Positions 33,403 through 42,171 are shown, counted from the first letter of the stretch. The stretch is 64,000 nt of DNA from Streptomyces sp. YIM 121038 (GCF_006088715.1 NZ_CP030771.1:4526001-4590000); one strand, 5' to 3'. Translations and numbers: made by a program. Notes: generated from the sequence alone by a model not told the origin.

Positions 33403-34664
33403 GGAAGGACCTCCGGGGCGGCAGGAATGGGTTCGTATGCGGTTGTGTCGTCGGGCCCGGCGCCCTGGTGCGCCCTCTCGTCGCCGAAACCGTGGCCGGC
33501 TCCGCGCTCGCGGGTCGCACCCGCCTCGGGCAGGCGCAGGGTGAAGGTGGAGCCCTGTCCCTCCGAGCTCCACACGGTGACCTCCCCGGCGTGCGAGGCC
33601 GCCACGTGCTTGACGATGGCGAGGCCGAGTCCCGTACCGCCGGTGGCGCGGGAGCGGGCCGGGTCGACGCGGTAGAAGCGCTCGAAGATGCGCTCCTTGT
33701 CCTTGTCCGAGATGCCGATGCCCTGGTCCGTGACCGCGACCTCGATGAGGTCCCCGCCGGGGGCGTTGACCCGCCGGGCGGCTATCCCCACGCGGGTGCG
33801 GGCGGGCGAGTAGTTCACGGCGTTCTCCACGAGGTTGCCGAGGGCCGCGGCCAGCTGGCCGCGGTTGCCCCAGACGTGCAGGTCGGCGGTGCCGCCCGCG
33901 GCCATCGTGATCTGCTTCGTGCCCGCCTGGTGGCGGCAGCGGTCGATGGCCTCGGCGACGAGCTCGTCCACGCGGACCGGCTCGGCGTCCTCCAGGGGGT
34001 CGTCGTTCTGCACCCGGGAGAGGTCGATCAGCTCCTGCACGAGGTTGGTCAGGCGGGTCGCCTCGTTCTGCATCCGGCCCGCGAAGCGCTCGACGGCCTC
34101 GGGGTCGTCGGCGGCGTCCATGACGGCCTCGGAGAGCAGGCTGAGGGCGCCGACCGGGGTCTTCAGCTCGTGGCTCACGTTCGCCACGAAGTCGCGGCGC
34201 ACGGCCTCGATGCGGCGGGCCTCGGTGAGGTCCTCGACGAGCAGCAGCACGAGCCGGGAGCCCAGCGGGGCCACGCGCGCGGAGACCGCGAGGGCGTCGC
34301 CCCTGCCGGTGCCGCGGCGCGGCAGGTCCAGCTCGACCTGCCGTATCTCGCCGTCGCGCCGGGTGTCCCTGGCCATCTGGAGCATCGGCTCGACGGCCAG
34401 CTTCCCGCCGCGTACGAGACCGAGCGCGTACGCGGCCGAGCTGGCCTTGACCACGCTGTCCGCCTCGTCGAGCACGACGGCGGAGGAGCGCAGCACGGAG
34501 AGCACGGTGTCGACGCCCGGTGGCAGTACGGGGTCGGTGTGCAAAGAAGTCCTGGTGGGGCGTTTCTGGTCGCGTTCGCTCCAGCGGAACGCCAGCATGG
34601 CGATGACACCGGTGCACACTCCGGCGATCGCTGCCGCTGCGGCGACCGCCGCGTTCACGTCCAT
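33399..34664 (-). CDS. phoR: Phosphate sensor histidine kinase PhoR
   Basis: Membrane-bound partner of PhoP. 421 residues: one N-terminal transmembrane helix (about 3-26), a PAS-like sensing region (about 52-150), HisKA with FVANVSHELKTPVGALSLL (phosphoacceptor His165), and HATPase_c with the N box LGNLVENAVNYS, VTDQGIGISDKDKERIFERF and GGTGLGLAIVKHVAASH. The absence of a large periplasmic domain is normal for PhoR, which reads phosphate through the Pst system and PhoU. ATG at 34664. The operon phoR-phoP is divergent from phoU, with PHO boxes between them. Confidence 0.96.
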   Translation of the reverse strand: MDVNAAVAAAAAIAGVCTGVIAMLAFRWSERDQKRPTRTSLHTDPVLPPGVDTVLSVLRSSAVVLDEADSVVKASSAAYALGLVRGGKLAVEPMLQMARDTRRDGEIRQVELDLPRRGTGRGDALAVSARVAPLGSRLVLLLVEDLTEARRIEAVRRDFVANVSHELKTPVGALSLLSEAVMDAADDPEAVERFAGRMQNEATRLTNLVQELIDLSRVQNDDPLEDAEPVRVDELVAEAIDRCRHQAGTKQITMAAGGTADLHVWGNRGQLAAALGNLVENAVNYSPARTRVGIAARRVNAPGGDLIEVAVTDQGIGISDKDKERIFERFYRVDPARSRATGGTGLGLAIVKHVAASHAGEVTVWSSEGQGSTFTLRLPEAGATRERGAGHGFGDERAHQGAGPDDTTAYEPIPAAPEVLP

Positions 34665-34737
34665 GCCTCAAGGTTATGCGTGGTCGGAGCACCAGCCACA
34701 GCCATCCGAGTGGCCCCTCGAACAGTCGTCGCTCAGA

Positions 34738-34770
34738 GTTCACCGAGGGGACAGTGGTGGTTCATTTTGG
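34738..34770. promoter_or_regulatory. PHO box pair proximal to phoR
   Basis: GTTCACCGAGG (34738-34748) and GTTCATTTTGG (34760-34770) are direct repeats exactly 22 bases apart, i.e. two 11-base PHO units separated by a degenerate third. Each agrees with the remembered consensus G(G/T)TCAYYYR(G/C)G at ten of eleven positions. Confidence 0.7.
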
Positions 34771-34823
34771 GTGGCCGGGTCGGCGGAGCGGTTGGTTCCG
34801 CCGCACAGGGGCCGTATCCCACC

Positions 34824-34856
34824 GTTCACCTGGAGGACAGGGGCGATTCACTTGTG
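34824..34856. promoter_or_regulatory. PHO box pair proximal to phoU
   Basis: GTTCACCTGGA (34824-34834) and ATTCACTTGTG (34846-34856) repeat the 22-base spacing of the neighbouring pair. The intervening 11-mers of both pairs share GGACAG. It lies 104-136 bases before the phoU start, a fitting place for PhoP activation. Confidence 0.62.
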
Positions 34857-34959
34857 ATGCCGGTAACGGACGCGTCCGCACCACACCGTGGGAGCGTAGG
34901 GGAGAACCCCTGATGACGTAGGGGCCCGCCCCTGTGACGTACGAGAGAGGGACAGCCAG

Positions 34960-35640
34960 ATGCGTGACGCGTACCACGAGGAACTTGACTCGATCGGCGA
35001 GGGACTGGTCGAGATGGCCCGGCTCGTCGGGTCGGCGATCGGGCGCGCCACCACGGCCATGCTCGACGCGGACCTGAAGCTCGCCGAGACCGTGATCGCC
35101 GCCGACCAGAAGGTCGACGACCTCCAGCACGACCTGGAGGCCCGCGCGATAGCACTGCTGGCACGCCAGCAGCCGGTGGCCACCGACCTGCGCATCGTCG
35201 TGACCTCCCTGCGGATGAGCGCCGACCTGGAGCGGTCCGGCGACCTCGCCCAGCACGTGGCGAAGCTCGCGCGGCTGCGGTTCCCGGAGTCGCCGGTGCC
35301 GCGCGACCTGCACGCGACCATCCTGGAGATGGGCCAGCTCGCGCAGCGTCTGATGGCCAAGGCGGCGGAGGTCATCATCACCAAGGACGTCGACCTGGCG
35401 CTCCAGCTGGAGCAGGACGACGACGAGATGGACCTGCTGCACCGCACGCTCTTCCAGCACCTGATGGACGACCGCTGGAAGCACGGCATCGAGACCGCGG
35501 TCGACGTGACGCTGCTCGGCCGCTACTACGAGCGGTTCGCGGACCACGCGGTGTCGGTGGCGAACCGGGTGGTGTACCTGGTGACGGGCGAACACGCGGA
35601 TGAGCTGCAGCCGGGCAGCACGGCTGTGGAGGGGGGCTGA
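34960..35640 (+). CDS. phoU: Phosphate signalling protein PhoU
   Basis: Negative modulator of PhoR signalling that links the Pst transporter to the kinase. 226 residues made of two PhoU three-helix repeats. Metal-binding motifs appear as TSLRMSADLERSGDLAQH and YYERFADHAVSVANRV (the E-R-x-x-D-H pattern). N-terminus MRDAYHEELDSIGEGL is typical. ATG at 34960, full length. Divergent from phoRP and under the PHO boxes at 34824-34856. Confidence 0.95.
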   Translation: MRDAYHEELDSIGEGLVEMARLVGSAIGRATTAMLDADLKLAETVIAADQKVDDLQHDLEARAIALLARQQPVATDLRIVVTSLRMSADLERSGDLAQHVAKLARLRFPESPVPRDLHATILEMGQLAQRLMAKAAEVIITKDVDLALQLEQDDDEMDLLHRTLFQHLMDDRWKHGIETAVDVTLLGRYYERFADHAVSVANRVVYLVTGEHADELQPGSTAVEGG

Positions 35641-36355
35641 CCCCCTCCTTTCGGGGCCGGCCCGTGGCGGGGCCTGGCCTCTGGGGGTCTGGTCCCTCGG
35701 GCGGCTTGCGCCTTGGAGGGCCTGATCTCTGGGGGCTGGCCTCTGGGGCCTGATCCCGCAGGGGGCCTGATCCCGCGGGGGGCCTGATCCCGCGGGGGGG
35801 CTGGTCCCTGAAGGCCTGACTTCCGGGGCTTGACCTTGGAGGCGGCTCCCCCGTCGCTGGGGGGGGGCTGTCCGGTGTGACGGGTGGCCGCGCTGCGCGC
35901 CGCCGGGGCGGGCCCACTCGCCCGCCCCCACCAGGCCTGGACGGAAGGCGGGCCAAAGGCCTCCGCCCCGGGAGCCGCCGGAGCGCCACCTGGGGCCCAC
36001 CGCCCGGGCGCGGCCCTGTCAGCATCAGCTGGGGGCGGCACGCGTCTGAGGCCCTGGTGCAACCTGCACCGAAGCGACCAGCGGCAGACCTCCGCACCAC
36101 CAGCCGAAACCGCCGAGGCGGTCCCACCACCCGCGCACACCCGCGAAGCGCACCACCCGCAGCGCTCCGCGTCGGGGCCGGGCAGGCGGAAGCCGGGGCG
36201 ATGCGGGTGGGTGGGTGGGAGAGGCAGCGGCGAAGCCGGGCAGGCCGGTGCACGGGGACCCGGGGGTCAGGGGGCAGGCCTCAAGGGAAGTGGGGCAGAG
36301 GGAGGATGGGGGGCCGGGCCCTGGGCCCGGCCCCACCGCTAAGCCCAGCGGAGCG
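35641..36355. repeat. 715-base repeat-rich spacer downstream of phoU
   Basis: From 35747 to about 35814 there are four 17-bp units built on GGCCTGATCCCGCGGGG, the last one degenerate. At 36158-36220 there is a copy of the long degenerate repeat also present at 11847-11910: both contain CCGCAGCGC.CCGCGTCGG and AAGCCGGGGCG..CGGGTGGG or close variants. Open frames across the spacer are repetitive and have no family character. Confidence 0.75.
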
Positions 36356-36469
36356 TCAGCCGCAGCCGCCGCCACACTGGCAAGCCCCACCCGACTGGCA
36401 GCCGCAACTGCAGCCCGGCCCGCACTGGCAACCGCTCGTACAGGTGTCGCGCTCAGGGGATTCAGCCAT
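36356..36469 (-). CDS. Metallothionein-like 37-residue Cys-rich protein
   Basis: A tiny protein with nine cysteines in 37 residues (positions 10, 14, 16, 20, 22, 24, 30, 32, 36) in C-x-C and C-x3-C spacing, ending QCGGGCG. This is the pattern of bacterial metallothioneins such as mycobacterial MymT, which binds Cu(I), or Zn/Cd-binding types; the metal cannot be read. Hydrophilic start MAESPERDTC, no signal, so cytoplasmic. The ATG at 36469 has a strong GAGGAGGAG site three bases away; the longer frame is unsupported. Regulation unknown; no CsoR or ArsR gene adjoins. Confidence 0.85.
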   Translation of the reverse strand: MAESPERDTCTSGCQCGPGCSCGCQSGGACQCGGGCG

Positions 36470-36979
36470 GGTCTCCTCCTCGAAGGCGTGAGACGTACTG
36501 CCTGCTCTCCATTCCATGCATCGGGCAACGGGGCGCGTCAACGGCGCACATGCGCGCGCTCAGCCTCACGAGCGCCGCCCGCTGCCTCCCGCGCCACCCC
36601 CTCCACCCTTGCCATGGGCATGGCCTAATCCGCACTGCGCAGGGGGCTTCACGGCCTGCCCGGCCGCCCCAAGGCCGCGGCGAGCACGGGGCCACCGTCA
36701 ACGCCCTCGTGGACGTACGGGACACGAACCGCATGCAGCCCCGTCGGCAATCCCCGGTGGGTCCGACATCCAAAGGCTCCGCACACGCACGGCTCCCCCC
36801 TCCATTCTGCGTACGGATTCACGTACGCGGCCGCGTCCACAGGGACACATGAGGCCCACGGGACAGCGGATGACGTGCCGTCACACCCGGTCCCGGAGGC
36901 TTGAATTCATCGGGCACTCCGGGGTGCGGCAGGTCGTTGAGAGCTCACTCAGCCAAGCCGCGTCCACTCCAGAGGCATC
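36470..36979. other. 510-base spacer before the repeat membrane protein
   Basis: No accepted gene. A 63-codon minus-strand frame at 36649-36840 contains a C-x-C-x4-C cluster (EPCVCGAFGCRTH) and could be a small Cys protein, but it lacks a ribosome binding site. G+C is slightly lower than the surrounding genes. It must contain the metallothionein promoter. Confidence 0.4.
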
Positions 36980-37522
36980 ATGGGCATGCTGCGTGACACA
37001 GGCCGCTTCGTCGTCCGGATCGGCACGGGAACAGCTCACGGCTTCATCTGGCTCGTCACCCACTTCTATGACTACGCGCTCACCCCCACCGGGCACTTCT
37101 TCGCCTTCCTCGGCACCGGAACAGCCCGGTGCTTCCTGTGGCTCGCCACCCGCTCCTACGACCACGTACTCACCCCCACCGGGCACCTCTTCGCCTTCCT
37201 CGGCACCGGAACAGCCCGGTGCTTCCTGTGGCTCGTCACCCACTTCTATGACTACGTGCTCACCCCCACGGGGCACTTCTTCGCCTTCCTCGGCACGGAA
37301 ACAGCCCACGGCACCGCATGGCTCGCCATCCGCTCCTACGACTACGCCCTCACGCCCTTCGGGCACGGCTGTGTCTGGCTGCTCGTGTTCGTGTGGGAGC
37401 GCCTGATTCTCTGGCTGGTCCACTTCGTGCTCAGTGAGGAACTGGCCAAAGTCGCCGTGTCGGCGATCCTTCTGGAGATCGCCGTACTGCCCTTGCTCCG
37501 GAGGTGGCGCGGCGAGAAGTGA
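36980..37522 (+). CDS. Membrane protein built of four 30-residue tandem repeats
   Basis: I do not recognise this family. After 14 residues (MGMLRDTGRFVVRI) come four consecutive 30-residue units (15-134). Each runs GTGTAxxFxWL, then a THFYDY or TRSYDH aromatic turn, then xLTPTGHxFAFL. A C-terminal hydrophobic region (CVWLLVFVWERLILWLVHFVL, AVSAILLEIAVLPLL) with a basic end (RRWRGEK) looks membrane embedded. The repeats are amphipathic and aromatic, and may lie in or on the membrane. ATG at 36980 with AGAGG upstream; an ATG at 36986 is possible. Lower G+C and codon use unlike the neighbours suggest late acquisition. Confidence 0.72.
   Translation: MGMLRDTGRFVVRIGTGTAHGFIWLVTHFYDYALTPTGHFFAFLGTGTARCFLWLATRSYDHVLTPTGHLFAFLGTGTARCFLWLVTHFYDYVLTPTGHFFAFLGTETAHGTAWLAIRSYDYALTPFGHGCVWLLVFVWERLILWLVHFVLSEELAKVAVSAILLEIAVLPLLRRWRGEK
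37022..37381 (+). repeat. Four 90-bp tandem repeats within the membrane protein gene
   Basis: Units at 37022-37111, 37112-37201, 37202-37291 and 37292-37381. Units 1 and 3 share the THFYDY version; units 2 and 4 share the RSYD version. The alternation suggests that a 180-bp pair was duplicated. Confidence 0.93.
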
Positions 37523-37675
37523 ACTGCCCGGCTGGCAGAGCCCGTTGACGTCTGTTCATGGATCTGAGCCGCACCGGGGGCTTCCCGCGTGGTGCGGTGC
37601 CGTGCCATGCTCCCGCTCGACGCAGACGTGAACCTCGTTCAGTTATGTAAACAACAGCGAGGAAATGGGGGCACC

Positions 37676-39340
37676 ATGCCCAACCTCAGCAGACGCGGCG
37701 TCCTGGGTGGAGCCATCGCCGTCGCGGCCACCGCCGCGACCGGGACCGGAACCGGGCCCGCCGCAGCCGTGGCCGCCCACCCGGCCGCGCTCTGGCGGGA
37801 GTTCGCCCGGAACCCGTACGACCACCCGCAGATCCCCTACGTGGGCCGGGCCGGATACCGAGGCGGCGAAAGCCGCTTCCGCCGGCCGCGCGCCGTCTTC
37901 CCCGTCCGCCGCTACGGCGCCGGGCCCGGCGCCCGGGCGGACGCCGCGCCCGCGATCAACCGTGCCCTCGCCGCCGCCGGAGAGGCCGGCGGGGGCACGG
38001 TCCAGCTCGAACCGGGTACGTACGGGATCGACGGCCTCATCCGGATCGCCCACGACAACGTCGTCCTGCGCGGCGCGGGCAGCGGCCGCACCACGCTCGT
38101 CGCCACCCGCCACCTCACCGAGCTGATCGGCCCCTACGGCAGCCGCTACGGCGGGGACAAGTCCAGCTGGTCCTGGGCCGGAGGGCTCATCTGGCTGTGC
38201 CCGCGGGAGCGTTGGGACTCCCTCGTCGCCGCGATCCGGGCCGGTCAGTGGCCCTTCGAGGGGTGGACGGGGAACAGGCGGGACCAGTGGCGCGGCCTCA
38301 CCGCCGTCTCCCCCGCCCGCCGCGGCGACCGAGCGGTGCGCGTCGCGGACCCCGCGCGCGTGCGCCCCGGCGACCTCGTCCTCCTCCGCCTCGCCGACGA
38401 CCGCGACCACACCCTCCTGGAGCACATGGCGGGCGGCGGCCCGGGCCCCGAGGCGTACTCCTGGGACGACAAGACGAAGCTGACCTCGTACGTCCCCTAC
38501 GAGTGGCCCGTACGGGTCACCGGGGTGCGCGGGCGCGAGGTCACCCTCGAACGGCCGCTCCCGCTCGACGTGCGGCCCGAGTGGAACCCGCTGCTCACCA
38601 CCCACGTCACCGCCCTCACCGGCTCCGGCGTCGAAGGGCTCACCCTGGAGGCCGTGCAGACTCCGCAGTCGCCGCACCTCCTCGACAAGGGGTTCAACGG
38701 CGTCACCTTCCAGTGCGCGTACGACTGCTGGGCCGACGACGTGCGCGTGCGGCACGTGGACAACGGCTTCGGCCTCGTCGCCGCGTCCGCCTGCACCCTG
38801 CGCCGCACGTCCGTCGGCGGGCGCGGCGCGCACCACCCGTACTTCTGCCGCGAGGGCTCGCACGACAACCTGATCGAGGACTTCCGCATCGAGCGGCGGA
38901 CCGTGCCCGCGCCCCCGGGGACGCAGCTGCACGGCATCAACGTGGAGGGCCTGTCCTCGTACAACGTCTGGTCGCGCGGCCACCTGGAGACGGGCACCTT
39001 CGACACGCACCGGGGCATGCCGTTCGCGAACGTCCGCACGGAGATCGTCGTCAACAACGACGGACGGCACGGCGGCGACGCCAGCGCCGGGCCCCTCTAC
39101 GGCGCCCGGTTCACCCACTGGAACGTCACCGTCAGCAACCAGCGCGCCGGACTGGTCAAAATTGACGGCATCGCGCCGTACAGCGCCACGGTCGGCATCT
39201 CCCTCGTGCGGGAGTTCGACCAGATCGACGTACCGGACTTCTCCGGAGAGCTCGGCTCCCGCATCGAGGCCTACGGTTCACCCGATGCGGTACGTCCCCG
39301 GAATCTGTACGAGGCCCAGCGCGCCCTGCACCTCCGCTGA
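37676..39340 (+). CDS. Tat-exported right-handed beta-helix protein (pectate lyase superfamily)
   Basis: A 554-residue secreted protein. The N-terminus MPNLSRRGVLGGAIAVAA carries a twin-arginine motif (SRRGVLG) and an Ala-rich h-region. The mature part begins with a GH55/pectate lyase-3-like start, RRYGAGPGARADAAPAINRAL, and GGGTVQLEPGTYGIDGLIRI, followed by beta-helix rungs (NVVLRGAGSGRTTLV, GFNGVTFQCAYDCWADDVRVRHV, HHPYFCREGSHDNLIEDFRI). Such enzymes cut or bind polysaccharides; the catalytic residues cannot be assigned by eye. ATG at 37676. It stands alone after a lower-GC spacer. Confidence 0.8.
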   Translation: MPNLSRRGVLGGAIAVAATAATGTGTGPAAAVAAHPAALWREFARNPYDHPQIPYVGRAGYRGGESRFRRPRAVFPVRRYGAGPGARADAAPAINRALAAAGEAGGGTVQLEPGTYGIDGLIRIAHDNVVLRGAGSGRTTLVATRHLTELIGPYGSRYGGDKSSWSWAGGLIWLCPRERWDSLVAAIRAGQWPFEGWTGNRRDQWRGLTAVSPARRGDRAVRVADPARVRPGDLVLLRLADDRDHTLLEHMAGGGPGPEAYSWDDKTKLTSYVPYEWPVRVTGVRGREVTLERPLPLDVRPEWNPLLTTHVTALTGSGVEGLTLEAVQTPQSPHLLDKGFNGVTFQCAYDCWADDVRVRHVDNGFGLVAASACTLRRTSVGGRGAHHPYFCREGSHDNLIEDFRIERRTVPAPPGTQLHGINVEGLSSYNVWSRGHLETGTFDTHRGMPFANVRTEIVVNNDGRHGGDASAGPLYGARFTHWNVTVSNQRAGLVKIDGIAPYSATVGISLVREFDQIDVPDFSGELGSRIEAYGSPDAVRPRNLYEAQRALHLR

Positions 39341-39368
39341 AGGGCCCGGCCCGAAGCCGAAGAGGGCC

Positions 39369-39629
39369 TCAACTGAAGGGGACCAGGCGGACGACGGTCA
39401 CCGTCAGGACCGAACCCGACACGTAGTAGAGGACGATCGCGCCGCCGACGGTCGCCTCCCTGCGGTCCCGCTCCTGGTCCACGGCCGCCGAACCGTGCCC
39501 GTACGGGTCCCGGCCGAGGGTGCGCTCCATCGCCGCCCGGAACTGGTCGGCGTCCCCCATCTTGGCGAGGGTGTCGTCGGCGGGCGGCGCGTAAGTGATC
39601 CGGTAGCTCCGGCTCCGGTGACGGCTCAC
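39369..39629 (-). CDS. Small RelE/ParE-like protein, putative toxin
   Basis: An 86-residue basic protein. SYRITYAPPADDTLAKM at the start, a central helical DQFRAAMERTLGRDPYG, and a C-terminal hairpin GGAIVLYYVSGSVLTVTVVRLV together fit the RelE/ParE fold (helix-hairpin then four strands). The catalytic residues of RelE are not clearly present. It overlaps its upstream neighbour by ATGA, the arrangement of an antitoxin-toxin operon. The fold call is an inference from pattern; it could also be a non-toxic regulator. Confidence 0.6.
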   Translation of the reverse strand: MSRHRSRSYRITYAPPADDTLAKMGDADQFRAAMERTLGRDPYGHGSAAVDQERDRREATVGGAIVLYYVSGSVLTVTVVRLVPFS

Positions 39630-39874
39630 GCGATGCTCCGCCTCTCGGCCTCATCGGCCGCGAGGCGGTCGAGGAGCGCCTCGGCCTCGGGGTCGGGCAC
39701 GGCCTGCAGCATCCAGTGGCGCATCACCGAGTGGATCTCGTCGACCCCCGCCCCGTTGATGGCGCGGTCGAAGTCCGCGCGCCGGTCCTCGGGGAGGGCG
39801 GCGCGGATGTCCGGGATGGTGTTGGGCACCTCGACCTCCTCGCCGCCGATGAAGGTCTTCAGTGGTTCGGCCAT
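39626..39874 (-). CDS. Small acidic protein, putative antitoxin partner
   Basis: An 82-residue acidic protein (MAEPLKTFIGGEEVEV), with ALPEDRRADFDRAING, a helical VDEIHSVMRHWMLQAV and an acidic C-terminal helix rich in Glu/Asp. It resembles the uncharacterised actinobacterial proteins found upstream of RelE-like genes. The ATG at 39874 has GGGAGAG upstream and the stop overlaps the next start by four bases (ATGA). Together with 39369-39629 it forms a compact two-gene unit. Confidence 0.62.
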   Translation of the reverse strand: MAEPLKTFIGGEEVEVPNTIPDIRAALPEDRRADFDRAINGAGVDEIHSVMRHWMLQAVPDPEAEALLDRLAADEAERRSIA

Positions 39875-39948
39875 GGTCGGGTCACTCTCCCTGGGGTCCC
39901 TGGACGGTCCCGGCGCTGCTGTCACCGTAGCGGCCGGGCCGGGGGCGT

Positions 39949-41226
39949 TCAGCCGCTGGCGTCGGCCTTCTCCGCCGCCTTCTCCGTACCGGTACCGGGC
40001 CGCGGCCCGCTCTCGTACGTCACCGGGTCCGGGAGGTTGCGCATGAGGCCCCAGTACCCGAGGGCCGCGACCGTACCCATGACCGCGCAGAAGCCCCACA
40101 GCCAGTCCGCGCCGTAGCGGTCGATGACGGAGCCGGAGATCAGCGGGGCCGCGAGCGCCGCGACGGCCCACGACATGGTGTACATGCCCTGGTAGCGGCC
40201 GCGCGCGTTCGCCGGCGAGAGGCGGACGACCAGGCCCGTCTGGGTGGGGGCGTTGACGATCTCGGCGAGCGTCCACAGGCACACCGTGAGGGTGATGAGG
40301 CCGACCGACCCGGCGAACGCCGTGAGGGCGAAGCCGTACCCCGCCACGAGCGAGGAGATCACCAACAGACGCTGCGGATCCCGGTGTTCGATGAACCGCG
40401 TCACCGGGATCTGGAGGAGCACGATCATGACGCCGTTGAAGGCGATCGCGATGCCGTAGTCACTCGGCTTGAAGCCCGCCTCGCCCATCGCCACCGGCAG
40501 TCCCACGTACGCCTGCTGGAAGATCAGCGCGACCAGGAAGGAGAGTCCGACGACGCCCATGAAGCGGCCGTCCCGCAGCACCGTGCCGAGGCCGGGCTCC
40601 GGCCCGTCGCCCGCCTCCCCCTCGCCGGGCGCGGGCCGCGACTCCGGCAGCTTCACGAAGATGACGGCCGCGCACGCGAGCGTCATCGCGGCCTCCAGGA
40701 GGAAGCCCGCGAGGTAGCTGTACGAGGCGATGAAGCCCGCGGCGGCCGAGGAGATGGCGAAGCCGAGGTTGATGGCCCAGAAGTTCAGCGAGAAGGCGCG
40801 GACGCGGTCCTCGGGCCGGACGATGTCGGCCATCATCGCCTGCACGGCGGGCCGCGAGGCGTTGCTCGCCATGCCCACGAGGAAGGCCACCGCCGCGATG
40901 GCCACCGGGTGGGTCATGAACCCGAGCAGCGCCACGGAGAGACCCGTGGACGTCTGCGCGATGAGCAGCGTGGGCCGCCGCCCCAGGCGGTCGGTCAGCA
41001 CGCCCGCGCCGAGGGAGGAGACCACTCCGCCGAGCCCGTGCAGGGCCGCGACGAGGCCCGCGTACGTGGCCGAGTAGCCCTGCTCCAGGGTCAGGTAGAT
41101 CGCCAGGAACGTGGACACGAAGGCCCCGAGGCGGTTCACCAGGGTGCTGGTCCACAGCCACCAGAACGCCGGGGGCAGCCCCGACACGGATTCCTTGACG
41201 GCGCGTCTTGCGGCGGTGAGCGGCAT
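39949..41226 (-). CDS. MFS transporter, drug-efflux type
   Basis: A 425-residue, 12-helix major facilitator protein. The motif A-like loop GVLTDRLGRRPTLLIAQ is between helices 2 and 3. Charged motif RPEDRVRAFSLNFWAINLG is on helix 5, and a cytoplasmic central loop is rich in Gly/Pro/Glu (PESRPAPGEGEAGDG). Similar to YceI/MdtH-like exporters. The substrate is unknown. The ATG at 41226 gives a normal N-terminus (MPLTAARRAVKE); a longer frame from GTG at 41310 has no ribosome binding site. It is divergent from the phosphoglycerate mutase gene. Confidence 0.85.
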   Translation of the reverse strand: MPLTAARRAVKESVSGLPPAFWWLWTSTLVNRLGAFVSTFLAIYLTLEQGYSATYAGLVAALHGLGGVVSSLGAGVLTDRLGRRPTLLIAQTSTGLSVALLGFMTHPVAIAAVAFLVGMASNASRPAVQAMMADIVRPEDRVRAFSLNFWAINLGFAISSAAAGFIASYSYLAGFLLEAAMTLACAAVIFVKLPESRPAPGEGEAGDGPEPGLGTVLRDGRFMGVVGLSFLVALIFQQAYVGLPVAMGEAGFKPSDYGIAIAFNGVMIVLLQIPVTRFIEHRDPQRLLVISSLVAGYGFALTAFAGSVGLITLTVCLWTLAEIVNAPTQTGLVVRLSPANARGRYQGMYTMSWAVAALAAPLISGSVIDRYGADWLWGFCAVMGTVAALGYWGLMRNLPDPVTYESGPRPGTGTEKAAEKADASG

Positions 41227-41345
41227 GCGAGGACCCCCGGGGCGGTGCGGGCCCGGCCGCCGTGGCGATCGGGCAGGTAGGTGCATGTAAGTGTCAGGAA
41301 CGGTGGTCACAACTTACGCAACCGTGGTCCCCGCGCACTAGTCAT

Positions 41346-41362
41346 TTGACAGGTAGCGTCAA
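41346..41362. promoter_or_regulatory. TTGAC-N7-GTCAA dyad between MFS and gpm genes
   Basis: TTGAC (41346-41350) and GTCAA (41358-41362) form a 5-base inverted repeat. On the minus strand TTGACG at 41362-41357 can act as a -35 box with TAGTGC 16 bases on. It is either a promoter element of the transporter gene or a small operator. Confidence 0.35.
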
Positions 41363-41409
41363 TCGCTCCGGGACGCGGCCCCCTCCGGAGTTCCATTACG
41401 CTCGTGGGC

Positions 41410-42171
41410 ATGGCCGACGCACCGTACAAGCTGATCCTCCTCCGCCACGGCGAGAGCGAATGGAACGCGAAGAACCTGTTCACCGGCTGGGTGGACGTCA
41501 ACCTCAACGAGAAGGGCGAGAAGGAGGCGGTCCGCGGCGGTGAGCTGCTGAAGGACGCCGGCCTGCTGCCCGACGTGGTCCACACGTCGCTCCAGAAGCG
41601 CGCCATCCGCACGGCCCAGCTCGCACTGGAGTCCGCGGACCGCCACTGGATCCCGGTCCACCGCTCCTGGCGGCTGAACGAGCGCCACTACGGCGCCCTC
41701 CAGGGCAAGGACAAGGCCCAGACCCTCGCCGAGTTCGGCGAGGAGCAGTTCATGCTCTGGCGCCGCTCCTACGACACCCCGCCGCCCGCCCTGGAGGACG
41801 GCACCGAGTTCTCCCAGTCGGGCGACCCGCGCTACGCCTCCATCCCGCCGGAGCTGCGCCCCCGCACGGAGTGCCTGAAGGACGTCGTCGTCCGCATGCT
41901 CCCGTACTGGTACGACGGCATCGTCCCCGACCTCCTGGCCGGCCGCACCGTCCTGGTGGCCGCGCACGGCAACTCCCTGCGCGCCCTGGTCAAGCACCTC
42001 GACGGCATCTCCGACGCCGACATCGCGGGCCTGAACATCCCCACGGGCATCCCGCTCGCCTACGACCTGGACGCCGCCTTCAAGCCCCTGAACCCGGGCG
42101 GCACGTACCTCGACCCCGAGGCCGCGAAGGCCGCGATCGAGGCCGTGAAGAACCAGGGCAAGAAGAAGTAA
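41410..42171 (+). CDS. gpmA: 2,3-bisphosphoglycerate-dependent phosphoglycerate mutase
   Basis: Glycolytic enzyme interconverting 3- and 2-phosphoglycerate through a phosphohistidine. 253 residues with the signature [20 protein letters not shown] (catalytic His in RHG), [27 protein letters not shown] and [19 protein letters not shown] (second His). The C-terminal [19 protein letters not shown] is typical. It has the length of dPGM enzymes of Streptomyces. The ATG at 41410 is preferred; a GTG at 41404 would add two residues. Confidence 0.96.
   Translation: MADAPYKLILLRHGESEWNAKNLFTGWVDVNLNEKGEKEAVRGGELLKDAGLLPDVVHTSLQKRAIRTAQLALESADRHWIPVHRSWRLNERHYGALQGKDKAQTLAEFGEEQFMLWRRSYDTPPPALEDGTEFSQSGDPRYASIPPELRPRTECLKDVVVRMLPYWYDGIVPDLLAGRTVLVAAHGNSLRALVKHLDGISDADIAGLNIPTGIPLAYDLDAAFKPLNPGGTYLDPEAAKAAIEAVKNQGKKK

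Noticed and set aside
36649..36840. A 63-codon minus-strand frame with a Cys cluster.
   Set aside because: No ribosome binding site and no third-position GC bias; left as a note in the spacer entry.
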